Source: JBGSWC01 sp041752635 (lineage in GTDB: Bacteria; Planctomycetota; Planctomycetia; Pirellulales; Lacipirellulaceae). Taken from it: DNA of 21,010 bases. Every line of letters starts with the position of its first letter. The first letter of the stretch is position 1. Below, one piece after another: positions 6,500 to 13,620 of the stretch. The stretch covers positions 1 through 21,010 of the forward strand of contig JBGSWC010000192.1 in assembly GCA_041752635.1 (NCBI GenBank), read 5' to 3'. The position numbers were made by a program, and so were the translations under genes. Below the pieces are notes generated by a model. It was not told where the DNA came from, did not search any database, and saw only the letters and a program-made list of their open reading frames with translations.

Positions 6500-6721
6500 G
6501 CGTCAGTGAGGTTCACGACTTTCGCCAAGGCCAACAGTCTCTGCGGAGAGCTGAAGCTAAACTCCAACACCACTATCCCTGTTCTACCCCCCCCATTGAG
6601 GTTGCCCCACTGCTGCGGGTCGTTCAAAATAATGCTAGCGGAGCAACCCCTTGCCGAGATTGCCCATGGTTCGCTTTTTTCAAGCTGGCAGGGCGACTCT
6701 GATTCATCCTATCGAGTGCCG

Positions 6722-7702
6722 ATGACTCGTAAACTCAACTTCCTGCCGACCAAGAAGCAATTCACGCTGTGCGAGCAGCTCGGGGCTGGCACGGTTGGAG
6801 TTGTGTTTCGAGCCACCTGTCCTGATCTCGATCATCCGGTCGCAATCAAGCTGCTGCATCCTTCGGTGACCGGCAACAAAGCGATCGTCGACCGCTTTGA
6901 ACGCGAAATCCAAATCATGGAGCGGCTCAACCATCCTCACATCGTTCACCACTTCGGCGGTGGTCAGATGGATGGCCGACTCTTTTACGCCATGCAACTC
7001 CTCAAGCATGGCAATCTCAAACAGCACCTCGAAAACTACGGCGCCTTGCCATGGCCCCAGGCGGCCGCGTTTGGAGTGCAGATCGCGTCGGCACTGCAAC
7101 ATGCTCACAACCACGGAGTCATCCATCGCGACCTTAAGCCGAGCAATCTGTTCTTCGACGACAATGGCGACCTCGTGCTGGGGGACTTCGGTATCGCCCG
7201 CGACAGTTACGCCAGTGACATCACCGATCAAGGGATGACCGTCGGCACCTACAGCTACATGTCGCCCGAACAGATTACGGCCGATGGCCACATCTCGGGC
7301 AAAGCCGATCTCTATTCGCTAGGGTGCGTGCTGTTCGAAATGCTCGTCGGCAGACCACCTTATCAGGGAGCCAACTTCGCCCAAGTCTGGGAACAGCACA
7401 TGCACAGCGACCCGCCAAGCGTTCGCGCGGCCGGGGTCGACTGCCCTGAGTGGCTCGACGAGCTGATTCAGAAGTTGCTCGCGAAAAATCCCGACGACCG
7501 GCCGTTCAACGCGCGGGCTGTCGAGGGCATGCTGCTACAAAACCTCGTCGACCAATTCGGCGACGAGTCGCGCGAGCTCACCAAACGGCTCAAAAGCCTG
7601 CCCGGCGCCGACCTCGGCCGCCCCGAGCCGCGCGTGTGGGTCATCTGGGTGGTGCTGGCCGTGATTGCGTTAGGGCTTGGCCTGACCCAAATCCTTAAGT
7701 GA
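6722..7702 (+). CDS. Ser/Thr protein kinase with C-terminal membrane anchor
   Basis: 326 residues from the ATG at 6722. All kinase landmarks are present: glycine loop GAGTVGVV (21-28), VAIK with catalytic K43, E62 in the C-helix, HRDLKPSN (135-142, D137), DFG (155-157) and SPE (181-183) with VGTYSYMSPE. It is therefore expected to be an active Hanks-type (PknB-like) kinase. A single membrane helix near the C-terminus (about residues 302-323, VWVIWVVLAVIALGLGL) leaves almost nothing outside, so there is no PASTA or other sensor domain. An in-frame ATG at 6632 would add 30 residues without similarity to the family. Neither start has a clear ribosome-binding site. The upstream region is the repeat island; a long hairpin begins 8 bp after the stop codon. 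No partner phosphatase or regulator is in the window. Confidence 0.92.
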   Translation: MTRKLNFLPTKKQFTLCEQLGAGTVGVVFRATCPDLDHPVAIKLLHPSVTGNKAIVDRFEREIQIMERLNHPHIVHHFGGGQMDGRLFYAMQLLKHGNLKQHLENYGALPWPQAAAFGVQIASALQHAHNHGVIHRDLKPSNLFFDDNGDLVLGDFGIARDSYASDITDQGMTVGTYSYMSPEQITADGHISGKADLYSLGCVLFEMLVGRPPYQGANFAQVWEQHMHSDPPSVRAAGVDCPEWLDELIQKLLAKNPDDRPFNARAVEGMLLQNLVDQFGDESRELTKRLKSLPGADLGRPEPRVWVIWVVLAVIALGLGLTQILK

Positions 7703-7709
7703 AGGTAGT

Positions 7710-7763
7710 GTGAAGATTTGGTGAAGATTTGCGATATGTCGCAATTCTTCACATTTTCTTCAC
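7710..7763. promoter_or_regulatory. Long imperfect hairpin with repeated TGTGAAGAT units
   Basis: The left arm (7710-7734) contains two GTGAAGATTTG units and the right arm (7739-7763) two CTTCAC units. The 25-bp arms match at 20 positions around a TATG loop, with TTGCGA / TCGCAA at the tip. It lies 8 bp after the kinase stop and about 100 bp before the PEP-CTERM gene at 7862. GTGTGAAGATTTG (7708-7720) recurs as a perfect reverse complement at 11065-11077 upstream of another PEP-CTERM gene. It may be an operator or a terminator of the kinase gene, or both. Confidence 0.55.
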
Positions 7764-7847
7764 ATTCTCTCGTTAACTTCGATTCAACTGCATCGGTGGT
7801 ACGCGCCGGTTCTTGCGTAGAGCAACTCTGTTTTTCACTTTTTCTTG

Positions 7848-7852
7848 AAGGA
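7848..7852 (+). promoter_or_regulatory. Ribosome-binding site that fixes the start at 7862
   Basis: AAGGA ends 9 nt before the first of three consecutive ATG codons (7862, 7865, 7868). It favours 7862 over in-frame upstream starts such as 7718. Confidence 0.6.
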
Positions 7853-7861
7853 TGTGAACTA

Positions 7862-8524
7862 ATGATGATGCGAAATTTGTTGGCAAGCCTGTTGGCTTGC
7901 GGTCTGTTGGCGAGTGCAGCTAGTGCTGTCCCTGTTTTCAAGATCACTGAAGCCTATACAGGCCTTAGTGGCGGAGATGGAACGGAAGATTGGTTCGAAG
8001 TGACAAATTTCGGCACCATGGTCGGTGACACTTCGACGTTGGTATATGACGACGTAAATCCAACATTGGCGGGTGGCGGAATTCTCGATTCGTTCATGCT
8101 GGCGCCCGGCGAATCGGCCGTCTTTTTGATTTCTTCGGAGCTGGGCTCTGTGACAACATTTGAGTCGATTTGGGGTAGCATTCCTCGCATTGGCCTAACT
8201 AATGGTGGCGGCAACCTGGGGCAGGGGGGCGACGAAGTCAATTTGCTCGATTTCGACGGGAATCTTGTCGATCAACTGGCCTACACAAGCAGCGGCGACC
8301 TCGCCACATTCGACCGTTCATCGGGCACAGGCAACCCGACCTCGTTGTTGTCAGTGGTTGGTGTCAATGGAGCCTATGAATCGAACCCATTCGTCAATGA
8401 CACTGATACCGGTGCGACAGTGACGCTTGTTGGTTCGCCTGGCAGTGCCGTTCCCGAACCATCAACTATTATGCTGGCCATTCTTGGGTTGACGACGACT
8501 GGCGTGTTGATTCGTCGCAAGTAA
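7862..8524 (+). CDS. PEP-CTERM protein with lamin-tail-like domain
   Basis: 220 residues. Signal peptide at residues 1-22 (LLASLLACGLLASAASA). The mature protein opens with FKITEAYTGLSGGDGTEDWF and EVTNFG, which resembles a lamin-tail (LTD) domain, continuing through APGESAVFL to EVNLLDFDGNLVDQL. The C-terminus VPEPSTIMLAILGLTTTGVL then IRRK (residues 197-220) is a textbook PEP-CTERM sorting signal: motif, membrane helix, basic end. In this system exosortase is expected to process the tail and deliver the protein to the outer surface or matrix. No exosortase gene is in the window. A strong terminator follows at 8551, so the gene is probably a single-gene transcript. The binding partner is unknown. 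Confidence 0.88.
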   Translation: MMMRNLLASLLACGLLASAASAVPVFKITEAYTGLSGGDGTEDWFEVTNFGTMVGDTSTLVYDDVNPTLAGGGILDSFMLAPGESAVFLISSELGSVTTFESIWGSIPRIGLTNGGGNLGQGGDEVNLLDFDGNLVDQLAYTSSGDLATFDRSSGTGNPTSLLSVVGVNGAYESNPFVNDTDTGATVTLVGSPGSAVPEPSTIMLAILGLTTTGVLIRRK

Positions 8525-8550
8525 TCGCAATCGCTTCGCTTGAATTTCTG

Positions 8551-8587
8551 CGCGTCGTGCATCGTTTGATCCACGACGCGTTTTGTT
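8551..8587 (+). terminator. Rho-independent terminator
   Basis: CGCGTCGTG (8551-8559) and CACGACGCG (8572-8580) form a perfect 9-bp stem, extended inside by ATC / GAT around a GTTT loop, and are followed directly by TTTTGTT (8581-8587). It lies 26 bp after the stop of the PEP-CTERM gene at 8524. Confidence 0.85.
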
Positions 8588-8596
8588 ATTACACCA

Positions 8597-8602
8597 AAGG
8601 GA
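8597..8602 (+). promoter_or_regulatory. Ribosome-binding site that fixes the start at 8611
   Basis: AAGGGA ends 8 nt before the ATG at 8611. It excludes the in-frame GTG at 8557, which lies inside the terminator stem. Confidence 0.6.
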
Positions 8603-8610
8603 TTTTCCAC

Positions 8611-9402
8611 ATGATTCAGTTAGTTCTTCGCTGCTGCGCCGTTTTGACTTTAGCCCTCGGTTGCCTTGCCGATTCTCGAGCCGCCCAATTCGTGTTTGGT
8701 CAAAACGCGAACGGGCTGACAGGACAAAGTAGTCCGACTTCCGTCACCGACAGTGGCGTGACCCTGTCGGTCGCGAGCAACGTTGCGGGCGCAACGTTCA
8801 ACGAAACGGGAAAGGGACTGGGACTCGATTCCCGACTAGCAACGCCCAATAATCTCGTCGAGACAAGCAATTTCGGCGGGGCCGATAGACTGAATCTGCA
8901 AGAACTTGTTGGCGATCTCGCTCAATTTGGCGAATCGACAACATTCTTCGGCGAGTCACTTAGCTTTTCGTTCGATCGCGCCGGCACGATCAACGAGTTG
9001 TATTTTGATGGTGTTAAGGACGAAAGCTTCGAGTTTTTTCGTCTTGAGACGCCAAACGGTCAAGTCTATTCGTTCTTTGACGCAGAGATTGGATTACGAA
9101 TCTCTGATGTCGCATTGATCGATGAACCCAATCTCACGTTGCTGAATGCGGCAGTGATTAGCAACGACGACGACGTTCGCGGGCTGTCGATCCCGTTTGC
9201 CGCGGGCGACGCGTTCCGCTTGGTCTATGGCGAGTTCATCGTGCCAAGTGATTTACTCCGACCAACTGCCCGCCAAACCGCCGGCAACGGTGCTCGCTGG
9301 GAAGGGGTTGGTGTTACAACGGTCCCCGAACCCTCGTCCATCGCGATCGTCGTTGTGGCAACGTTCGTGTTCGCGGGCAGAATCGCCGTCAATCGCCGCT
9401 AG
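8611..9402 (+). CDS. PEP-CTERM exported protein of unknown function
   Basis: 263 residues. Signal peptide at about residues 1-24 (VLRCCAVLTLALGCLADSRA then AQF). The mature part is beta-rich and polar (FVFGQNANGLTGQSS; TLSVASNVAGATFNETGKGL; SLSFSFDRAGTINELYFDGV) without a domain I can name. The C-terminus VPEPSSIAIVVVATFVFAGR then IAVNRR (residues 238-263) is a PEP-CTERM signal, so surface export via exosortase is expected. It follows the preceding PEP-CTERM gene after a terminator and so is probably transcribed separately. Its 3' end overlaps the convergent lipoprotein gene by 14 bp. Confidence 0.85.
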   Translation: MIQLVLRCCAVLTLALGCLADSRAAQFVFGQNANGLTGQSSPTSVTDSGVTLSVASNVAGATFNETGKGLGLDSRLATPNNLVETSNFGGADRLNLQELVGDLAQFGESTTFFGESLSFSFDRAGTINELYFDGVKDESFEFFRLETPNGQVYSFFDAEIGLRISDVALIDEPNLTLLNAAVISNDDDVRGLSIPFAAGDAFRLVYGEFIVPSDLLRPTARQTAGNGARWEGVGVTTVPEPSSIAIVVVATFVFAGRIAVNRR

Positions 9403-9862
9403 CAGCCCGGACAGGCACGCCATACTTGCCGATCGTATTGCTGCTGATATCGATGTCGATCACGTTTTCACCAGTTGGCTCGACGGTCTTGCGATCGGGG
9501 ACTGAGTACCGCTCGAATTTCGCGTCGGGCGGAATCTTTCCATCGCCAAGGCGGGGGTTGTAGGAATACACAGTCACCCAGTGTTCGCCCACCACGGCAC
9601 CGTCGGTCGCGGAGTCGGTTCCCAGTTCAAAAGTGCCATCCTCACGAATGAGCGAGAATCCCGATTTGCCTGAAATTGATTCGCCAGGCGTCGGTATGGG
9701 AGCGAAGCGGATTTGGCCACCAGGCATGGCTTTTCCATCGATCGTCACTTTGCCTCGTACCGGCGCGATGTCGAATTCTGAACTGCCGCAACCGCTGACG
9801 AATACGAGCAGGACAAGAGACGCTACGGTCCGCGAAGATACAGAATTGTTGTGAAATAGCAT
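9389..9862 (-). CDS. Lipoprotein with carboxypeptidase-regulatory-like fold
   Basis: 157 residues from the ATG at 9860-9862, preceded by GAGG 7 nt upstream; a GTG at 9877 is a less likely start. A lipobox VSGC places the lipidated cysteine at residue 25 after the hydrophobic stretch VASLVLLVFVSG. The mature protein begins with VRGKVTIDGKAMPGGQIRFA, the pattern of the small transthyretin-like / carboxypeptidase regulatory domain that is very common in planctomycete lipoproteins, and continues with REDGTFELGTD and GEHWVTVYSY. It lies 29 bp downstream of the DUF1559 gene on the same strand; this pairing is typical in Planctomycetes and suggests one operon and a shared place in the envelope. The exact function is unknown. 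Confidence 0.85.
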   Translation of the reverse strand: MLFHNNSVSSRTVASLVLLVFVSGCGSSEFDIAPVRGKVTIDGKAMPGGQIRFAPIPTPGESISGKSGFSLIREDGTFELGTDSATDGAVVGEHWVTVYSYNPRLGDGKIPPDAKFERYSVPDRKTVEPTGENVIDIDISSNTIGKYGVPVRAASGD

Positions 9863-9891
9863 GACGCCGCCTCGCACCTTAAAATCGTGGC

Positions 9892-10971
9892 TTAGAAGTC
9901 GTTGATAATTTGGCCATCGATTCGATCGCCGAGGTTCTGGAAGACACGCAAGTCAAGACTTTCATTCAAAAAGTGAACCGAACCGTCGACGAAAGCAACC
10001 TGAGCGCCGGTGGGATGCCAACTGAAGACGCAATCGTCGGCACCAAGGGGAAGTCGGTCGAGTTGATCCTGTGCGAGTGGAAAATTCCGCGCACCGCTGA
10101 TGTTGCAGTTGATCGCTTCTTCGGTCTTGAAGAGTGTCGATTCGTCGTTATTCCAGGCCGCGCCGACCCAGGTGGGATAGGTTTCAAGGTTGACCACATA
10201 AGCCGACTCGCCGACCGCGATTGTGTGGGTCGTACCGTCGAGCACGTCCTTGATGCGGATTTTGCTGAACGCCTTTTTGTCGACGGGATCGATCGTTCCA
10301 TCACCGTCGACATCGCGTGGCTGGCAACCACCGAGTCGGGCCCCTTCTTGGGTTCGCCAGAACATGCCGCGATCACAATAGCCGCGTGAGGCCTTGTAGT
10401 GTGCGACGCCGTATCCTGAGTTGGGGAATGGACCTGTTCCGCCGTTAAAACTTTCCGGAATGTTGGTACCGAGATCGGTTGCTGGGCAGAGGAACGTGTC
10501 GATCACTGCATTGCCACCGGGAAATGGTGCGAGTCCCGAGTTGTAGGCTTCGCGAAAAATGCCTCCGTTCGCCCAGGGGTCGCCGTTGTAGAATCCGGCC
10601 ATCCCGCCTTTACCAACGCCACTGTTTTGCAGTTGATTGTACACGTTCTGTTGCTCGATATAGGGCAGAATCTTGGTGCCCCATCCCAAACCATCTTGAT
10701 CGTACCGACCACTGAGGTCGGAGTAGACGCCGCGAGGAAATTGCTTCTGTGTATCGTGAAAATTTAGCAGCCCCAGCGCCAATTGCTTCAAATTATTCGC
10801 ACAAGCCACACGTCTGGCCGCTTCGCGTGCTGATTGCACAGCGGGCAATAACAGCGCGACCAGAATCCCGATGATGGCAATGACAACCAACAATTCGACG
10901 AGCGTAAAAGCCTGCCTTTTAGTGGGACGTTCACCGAAAAGTAATGTGGGGTAGCGTAGCTTGAGCTTCAT
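9892..10971 (-). CDS. DUF1559 family protein with prepilin-like N-terminus
   Basis: 359 residues from the ATG at 10969-10971 (an in-frame TTG at 10989 is less likely). QAFTLVELLVVIAIIGILVA (from residue 20) is a type IV pilin-like N-methylation motif with E26 at the conserved +5 position, but with Ala instead of the usual Gly before the Phe. It runs into LLPAVQSAREAARRVACANN, the DUF1559 signature. The C-terminus carries the H-X9-DG motif (H319 to D329-G330, in WHPTGAQVAFVDGSVHFL). Residues about 220-231 (DVDGDGTIDPVD) form an EF-hand / dockerin-like calcium loop, less common in the family. These proteins are expanded to dozens of copies in planctomycetes and are thought to be surface pseudopilin-like proteins. 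A lipoprotein gene follows in the same direction. Confidence 0.93.
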   Translation of the reverse strand: MKLKLRYPTLLFGERPTKRQAFTLVELLVVIAIIGILVALLLPAVQSAREAARRVACANNLKQLALGLLNFHDTQKQFPRGVYSDLSGRYDQDGLGWGTKILPYIEQQNVYNQLQNSGVGKGGMAGFYNGDPWANGGIFREAYNSGLAPFPGGNAVIDTFLCPATDLGTNIPESFNGGTGPFPNSGYGVAHYKASRGYCDRGMFWRTQEGARLGGCQPRDVDGDGTIDPVDKKAFSKIRIKDVLDGTTHTIAVGESAYVVNLETYPTWVGAAWNNDESTLFKTEEAINCNISGARNFPLAQDQLDRLPLGADDCVFSWHPTGAQVAFVDGSVHFLNESLDLRVFQNLGDRIDGQIINDF

Positions 10972-11039
10972 GTTTGGGACTCGATTCAACTTCGGATTTC
11001 GACTCGACGATTCGTCGATGTTAGGTTGTTAATGCACCG

Positions 11040-11079
11040 TTGTGAAGTCGCCGAATCGATATATCAAATCTTCACACAA
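11040..11079. promoter_or_regulatory. Inverted-repeat site between divergent DUF1559 and PEP-CTERM genes
   Basis: TGTGAAG (11041-11047) and CTTCACA (11070-11076) are perfect 7-bp inverted repeats separated by 22 nt. CAAATCTTCACAC (11065-11077) is the exact reverse complement of 7708-7720. The site is about 70 bp from the DUF1559 start and 85 bp from the PEP-CTERM start, so a dimeric regulator could act on both; this is inferred from position and symmetry. Confidence 0.45.
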
Positions 11080-11161
11080 TCTTAACATTCGCATGGTCTA
11101 CTTATGACTCGGCGCGGCCCGCGCAATCTCGGATTAGCACTCACTGAGGACGACTTCTTTC

Positions 11162-12484
11162 ATGGCTCAATTGTCTTTTTGTCCCTGCGAATTTATCTGC
11201 AAATTACGAACGGTCATGCTGCTGGCCACCATCGCGGTGAGCGGATCGGCGCAAGGACAGCTCTACATCAACGAACTTTTTTTTGATCCCCCAGGTGCCG
11301 GCGACGCACGATACGAATATGTCGAGTTACGCGGAGAACCCAATGCCCCGCTGGACGACTATTACCTGATCTTCATCGAGAACGAAGACAACGCGGCGTT
11401 CAACGGACCCGCCGGCCAGATCGATCACATTTTCGATTTGGGTATTCATTCACTGGGCAGCAACGGATTTATCACGTTTCGACAGAAGAACCCATTTGCT
11501 GCTTACCCGGTCAACCCCGCGGCCAACAACCTAGCGAACTCGGGCAGCGGTTCGGGCTTTGGCTCTGGTCCCACAAGCTCCATCGGATCGACCGATTCGG
11601 GCTCGGGTGTCGACCCCACGCTCGGGCAAATTGAAAATGGTGGCTTCACGGCAGCCATCATTCGTAACGTCTCGGGTAGTGCTCCTGTCATCGACTTCGA
11701 TCTCGATGTTGGCAATAACGGGCTCGATATTACGCCCGAAGCGAACGACGGTTGGTGGGGGCAAATCGGGTGGGAATTGATCGACGCAGTGGGAGTCCAT
11801 TCTGAGTTTGAGTCAGACTTTGGGCGGCTCTACGCGCCCGTCAACTTTGGCTTTGACCAGCCCGTTCCCTTTGGCACCGCGCCTCGCGTGCCCGACGGTG
11901 CTGAGTATGTTGCCGTTGGATTTGAGATCGAGTTCGCCGCCCGCTGGGGCAATTCTACCGGACAGACCTCAGACGACTGGCACATCACGAATGTCACCGA
12001 CAACGCAGCTTCGGGCTTCATCGGCCCGAATGACTTTCGCCAATCGCGTCCCGACCCACACGCTTTCGACGACATGGACCCATCGACGCCACCAGAACAA
12101 AACGGTACTTCGGAATCGTCCAAAGGTGTGCTTTACGGTACGCCGTTGACCACCACGCTGGGTGGGCCGAACTACATTACAGGCGACTTCAATGGCGATG
12201 GGTACGTTGATGCGGCCGACTATACAGTTTGGCGTGATTCGCTCGGCATGGTTGGCACGAGCACGAATTTGCTCGCCGCCGATGCGAACCTCGACTACGT
12301 CGTCGATGGTGCTGACTATTTAATCTGGCGGAGCAACTTCGGTGCGCCGGTTACCGCGGCGTCGGGCAGTGGTTCGCTCGGTGGGGGAAATACCGCGACC
12401 GTCCCCGAACCATCGTCGTTAGCCATTCTGGCCCTCGCACTGATTGCCGGATTAGCGAAGACCACCACCGCCCGGCGGCTTTAG
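11162..12484 (+). CDS. PEP-CTERM protein with lamin-tail-like domain and dockerin repeats
   Basis: 440 residues. The N-terminus (CKLRTVMLLATIAVSGSAQG) is a signal peptide; GAGGA at 11146-11150 precedes the ATG by 11 nt. The mature protein starts LYINELFFDPPGAGDARYEY with YVELRG, resembling a lamin-tail domain of extracellular proteins. A Gly/Ser-rich linker (SGSGSGFGSGPTSS) lies at about residue 125-150. Two dockerin type I-like calcium loops follow: GDFNGDGYVDAADYTVWRDS (from about 341) and ADANLDYVVDGADYLIWRSN (from about 373). The end VPEPSSLAILALALIAGLAK then TTTARRL (414-440) is a PEP-CTERM signal. It is therefore predicted to be an exosortase-sorted surface protein; dockerin modules suggest calcium-dependent contacts, partner unknown. 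Its 3' end overlaps the convergent PPIase gene by 33 bp. Confidence 0.88.
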   Translation: MAQLSFCPCEFICKLRTVMLLATIAVSGSAQGQLYINELFFDPPGAGDARYEYVELRGEPNAPLDDYYLIFIENEDNAAFNGPAGQIDHIFDLGIHSLGSNGFITFRQKNPFAAYPVNPAANNLANSGSGSGFGSGPTSSIGSTDSGSGVDPTLGQIENGGFTAAIIRNVSGSAPVIDFDLDVGNNGLDITPEANDGWWGQIGWELIDAVGVHSEFESDFGRLYAPVNFGFDQPVPFGTAPRVPDGAEYVAVGFEIEFAARWGNSTGQTSDDWHITNVTDNAASGFIGPNDFRQSRPDPHAFDDMDPSTPPEQNGTSESSKGVLYGTPLTTTLGGPNYITGDFNGDGYVDAADYTVWRDSLGMVGTSTNLLAADANLDYVVDGADYLIWRSNFGAPVTAASGSGSLGGGNTATVPEPSSLAILALALIAGLAKTTTARRL

Positions 12485-13558
12485 AAATGCTTCGGCCGTC
12501 GTGTCACCAGTAAAAACGGTCCAAACCCGAGCTTGTTGTCTCAGCGACTTGATGAACTCTTCGGTCTGTTTGGCACCCCGTTCGCTTTTGATCTCGGCAC
12601 GCAGGTCGTCTTGCACTTCGTCGAACGGTGTGCGGCCGGCCTGCTCGCGTTCCAATACTCTCACGATGTGATAACCCAACTCGCTTTCGAGAATGGGGCT
12701 CATCGTACCAACCGGCAGCGAGAACAAGGCGGCATCGATCTGCTGGTCGCGGAGCGCGCCGGCCGAAGTCCAGTCGTGAACGCCTCCCTTAGCGGCGGTG
12801 AACCCTTCGGACTTTTGCTTCGCGACTTCGGTGAAAACTGGCTCAGGCTTTCCGGCGGCTGCCTGATACTGGGGCCACACCTGGTTGCCCAGTTCGGCAA
12901 CCGCGTTGCGAGCGGCTTGGCCACTGGGGTAACTCGAGAACTTGACCATCAGTTCTTCCCACTTTACTCGCGCTGGTCTGTCGTACTGCTCGGCGTTCGC
13001 GAAATAACGAGCAATCAAGTCGGCGTGATTGGGCTCGGCGACATTGACTTTTTGCTGAATCCATTGGCTGGCGATGGCCCGTTCTTGAAACGCCGTGCGA
13101 CGTTCGCCCAACGTGGTTCCAAGGGCAACGAGTTGACGTGATAGCTCATCGGTCGTCTCGACGCCGAGCATTTCTCTCAACTTCGGAATCTCACCTTCCT
13201 CGAAAGGACCAGCGAGGTTTTCCTCGATCGATTTCATGTCGGCTCGACCAGCCGTCTCGCGGACGAAATCGCCGTAAATCAGTTTCAGGTCGAGCAGCCC
13301 CGCTAACTGATTTTGCATCAGCATCTTGCGGACTTCGTCGATTTTTTCAGGCGGAATTTTATCTTTGTTGTCTTCAATAATGAGGTTGGCCTGCCACAAC
13401 ACTTCGCTCGCCAGCACCGCACGTCCGTTGATGCGGGCGATGATCTGGCAATTCTGTACCGGTTGCAACTCGCCGCCCGACGATGGGGCCCACGGCTGGG
13501 CAGCTGCAGGGCCCGCTAGGGAAAAGAGAATCAGGCTAATCGCGAGCAATCGTTGCAC
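12452..13558 (-). CDS. Exported parvulin-type peptidyl-prolyl cis-trans isomerase (SurA/PpiC-like)
   Basis: 368 residues from a GTG at 13556-13558; no later Met is compatible with the signal peptide (LLAISLILFSLAGPAAAQP). Residues about 40-190 resemble the SurA/PrsA N-terminal chaperone region (INGRAVLASEVLWQANLII; then AGLLDLKLIYGDFV). Residues about 196-300 form a parvulin domain: EELMVKF, EVAKQKSEGFTAAKGGVHDW, ALFSLPVGTMSPILESELGY then HIVRVLER. It is expected to assist folding of exported proteins in the periplasm. The C-terminal tail ends PPGGGGLR. It lies 62 bp downstream of mfd on the same strand and may be co-transcribed with it. The 3' end overlaps the PEP-CTERM gene by 33 bp. Confidence 0.9.
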   Translation of the reverse strand: MQRLLAISLILFSLAGPAAAQPWAPSSGGELQPVQNCQIIARINGRAVLASEVLWQANLIIEDNKDKIPPEKIDEVRKMLMQNQLAGLLDLKLIYGDFVRETAGRADMKSIEENLAGPFEEGEIPKLREMLGVETTDELSRQLVALGTTLGERRTAFQERAIASQWIQQKVNVAEPNHADLIARYFANAEQYDRPARVKWEELMVKFSSYPSGQAARNAVAELGNQVWPQYQAAAGKPEPVFTEVAKQKSEGFTAAKGGVHDWTSAGALRDQQIDAALFSLPVGTMSPILESELGYHIVRVLEREQAGRTPFDEVQDDLRAEIKSERGAKQTEEFIKSLRQQARVWTVFTGDTTAEAFLKPPGGGGLR

Positions 13559-13620
13559 GATCTGCTTCTACCGAGATAAGGTTTGAAAAGTATGACGTTG
13601 GCTGTCGCGGCGGGGGGATA

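Larger units (their letters stand above)
5606..6721. other. 1.1-kb stretch without a convincing gene, rich in repeats and hairpins
   Basis: Several reading frames are open here on both strands, but none shows a domain, signal peptide or ribosome-binding site, and their translations read through simple repeats. The stretch holds a tandem 13-mer (5867-5892), a long inverted repeat (5941-6015), two blocks of heptamer repeats around twin hairpins (6111-6225), an A/T-rich hairpin (6361-6398) and further stem-loops (6415-6499). A minus-strand frame ending at 5620 (last residues FASDACPLETRRRVK) stops 15 bp from copy B, at a distance similar to copies A and C from their genes, so a gene remnant is possible. 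I could not identify it. Confidence 0.5.

Noticed and set aside
5880..6509. Plus-strand frame of 209 codons, with minus-strand frames over the same DNA (for example 5620-6207)
   Set aside because: The translations pass through heptamer repeats and hairpins in every frame, and no protein family is recognisable. The minus-strand 3' part near 5620 remains a weak candidate for a gene remnant.
6356..6721. N-terminal extension of the kinase by 122 codons
   Set aside because: The extension runs through hairpins and repeats and has no kinase-family similarity; the conserved kinase begins just after the ATG at 6722.
12533..13141. Plus-strand frame of 202 codons opposite the PPIase gene
   Set aside because: Antisense shadow of a gene with a signal peptide and parvulin domain.
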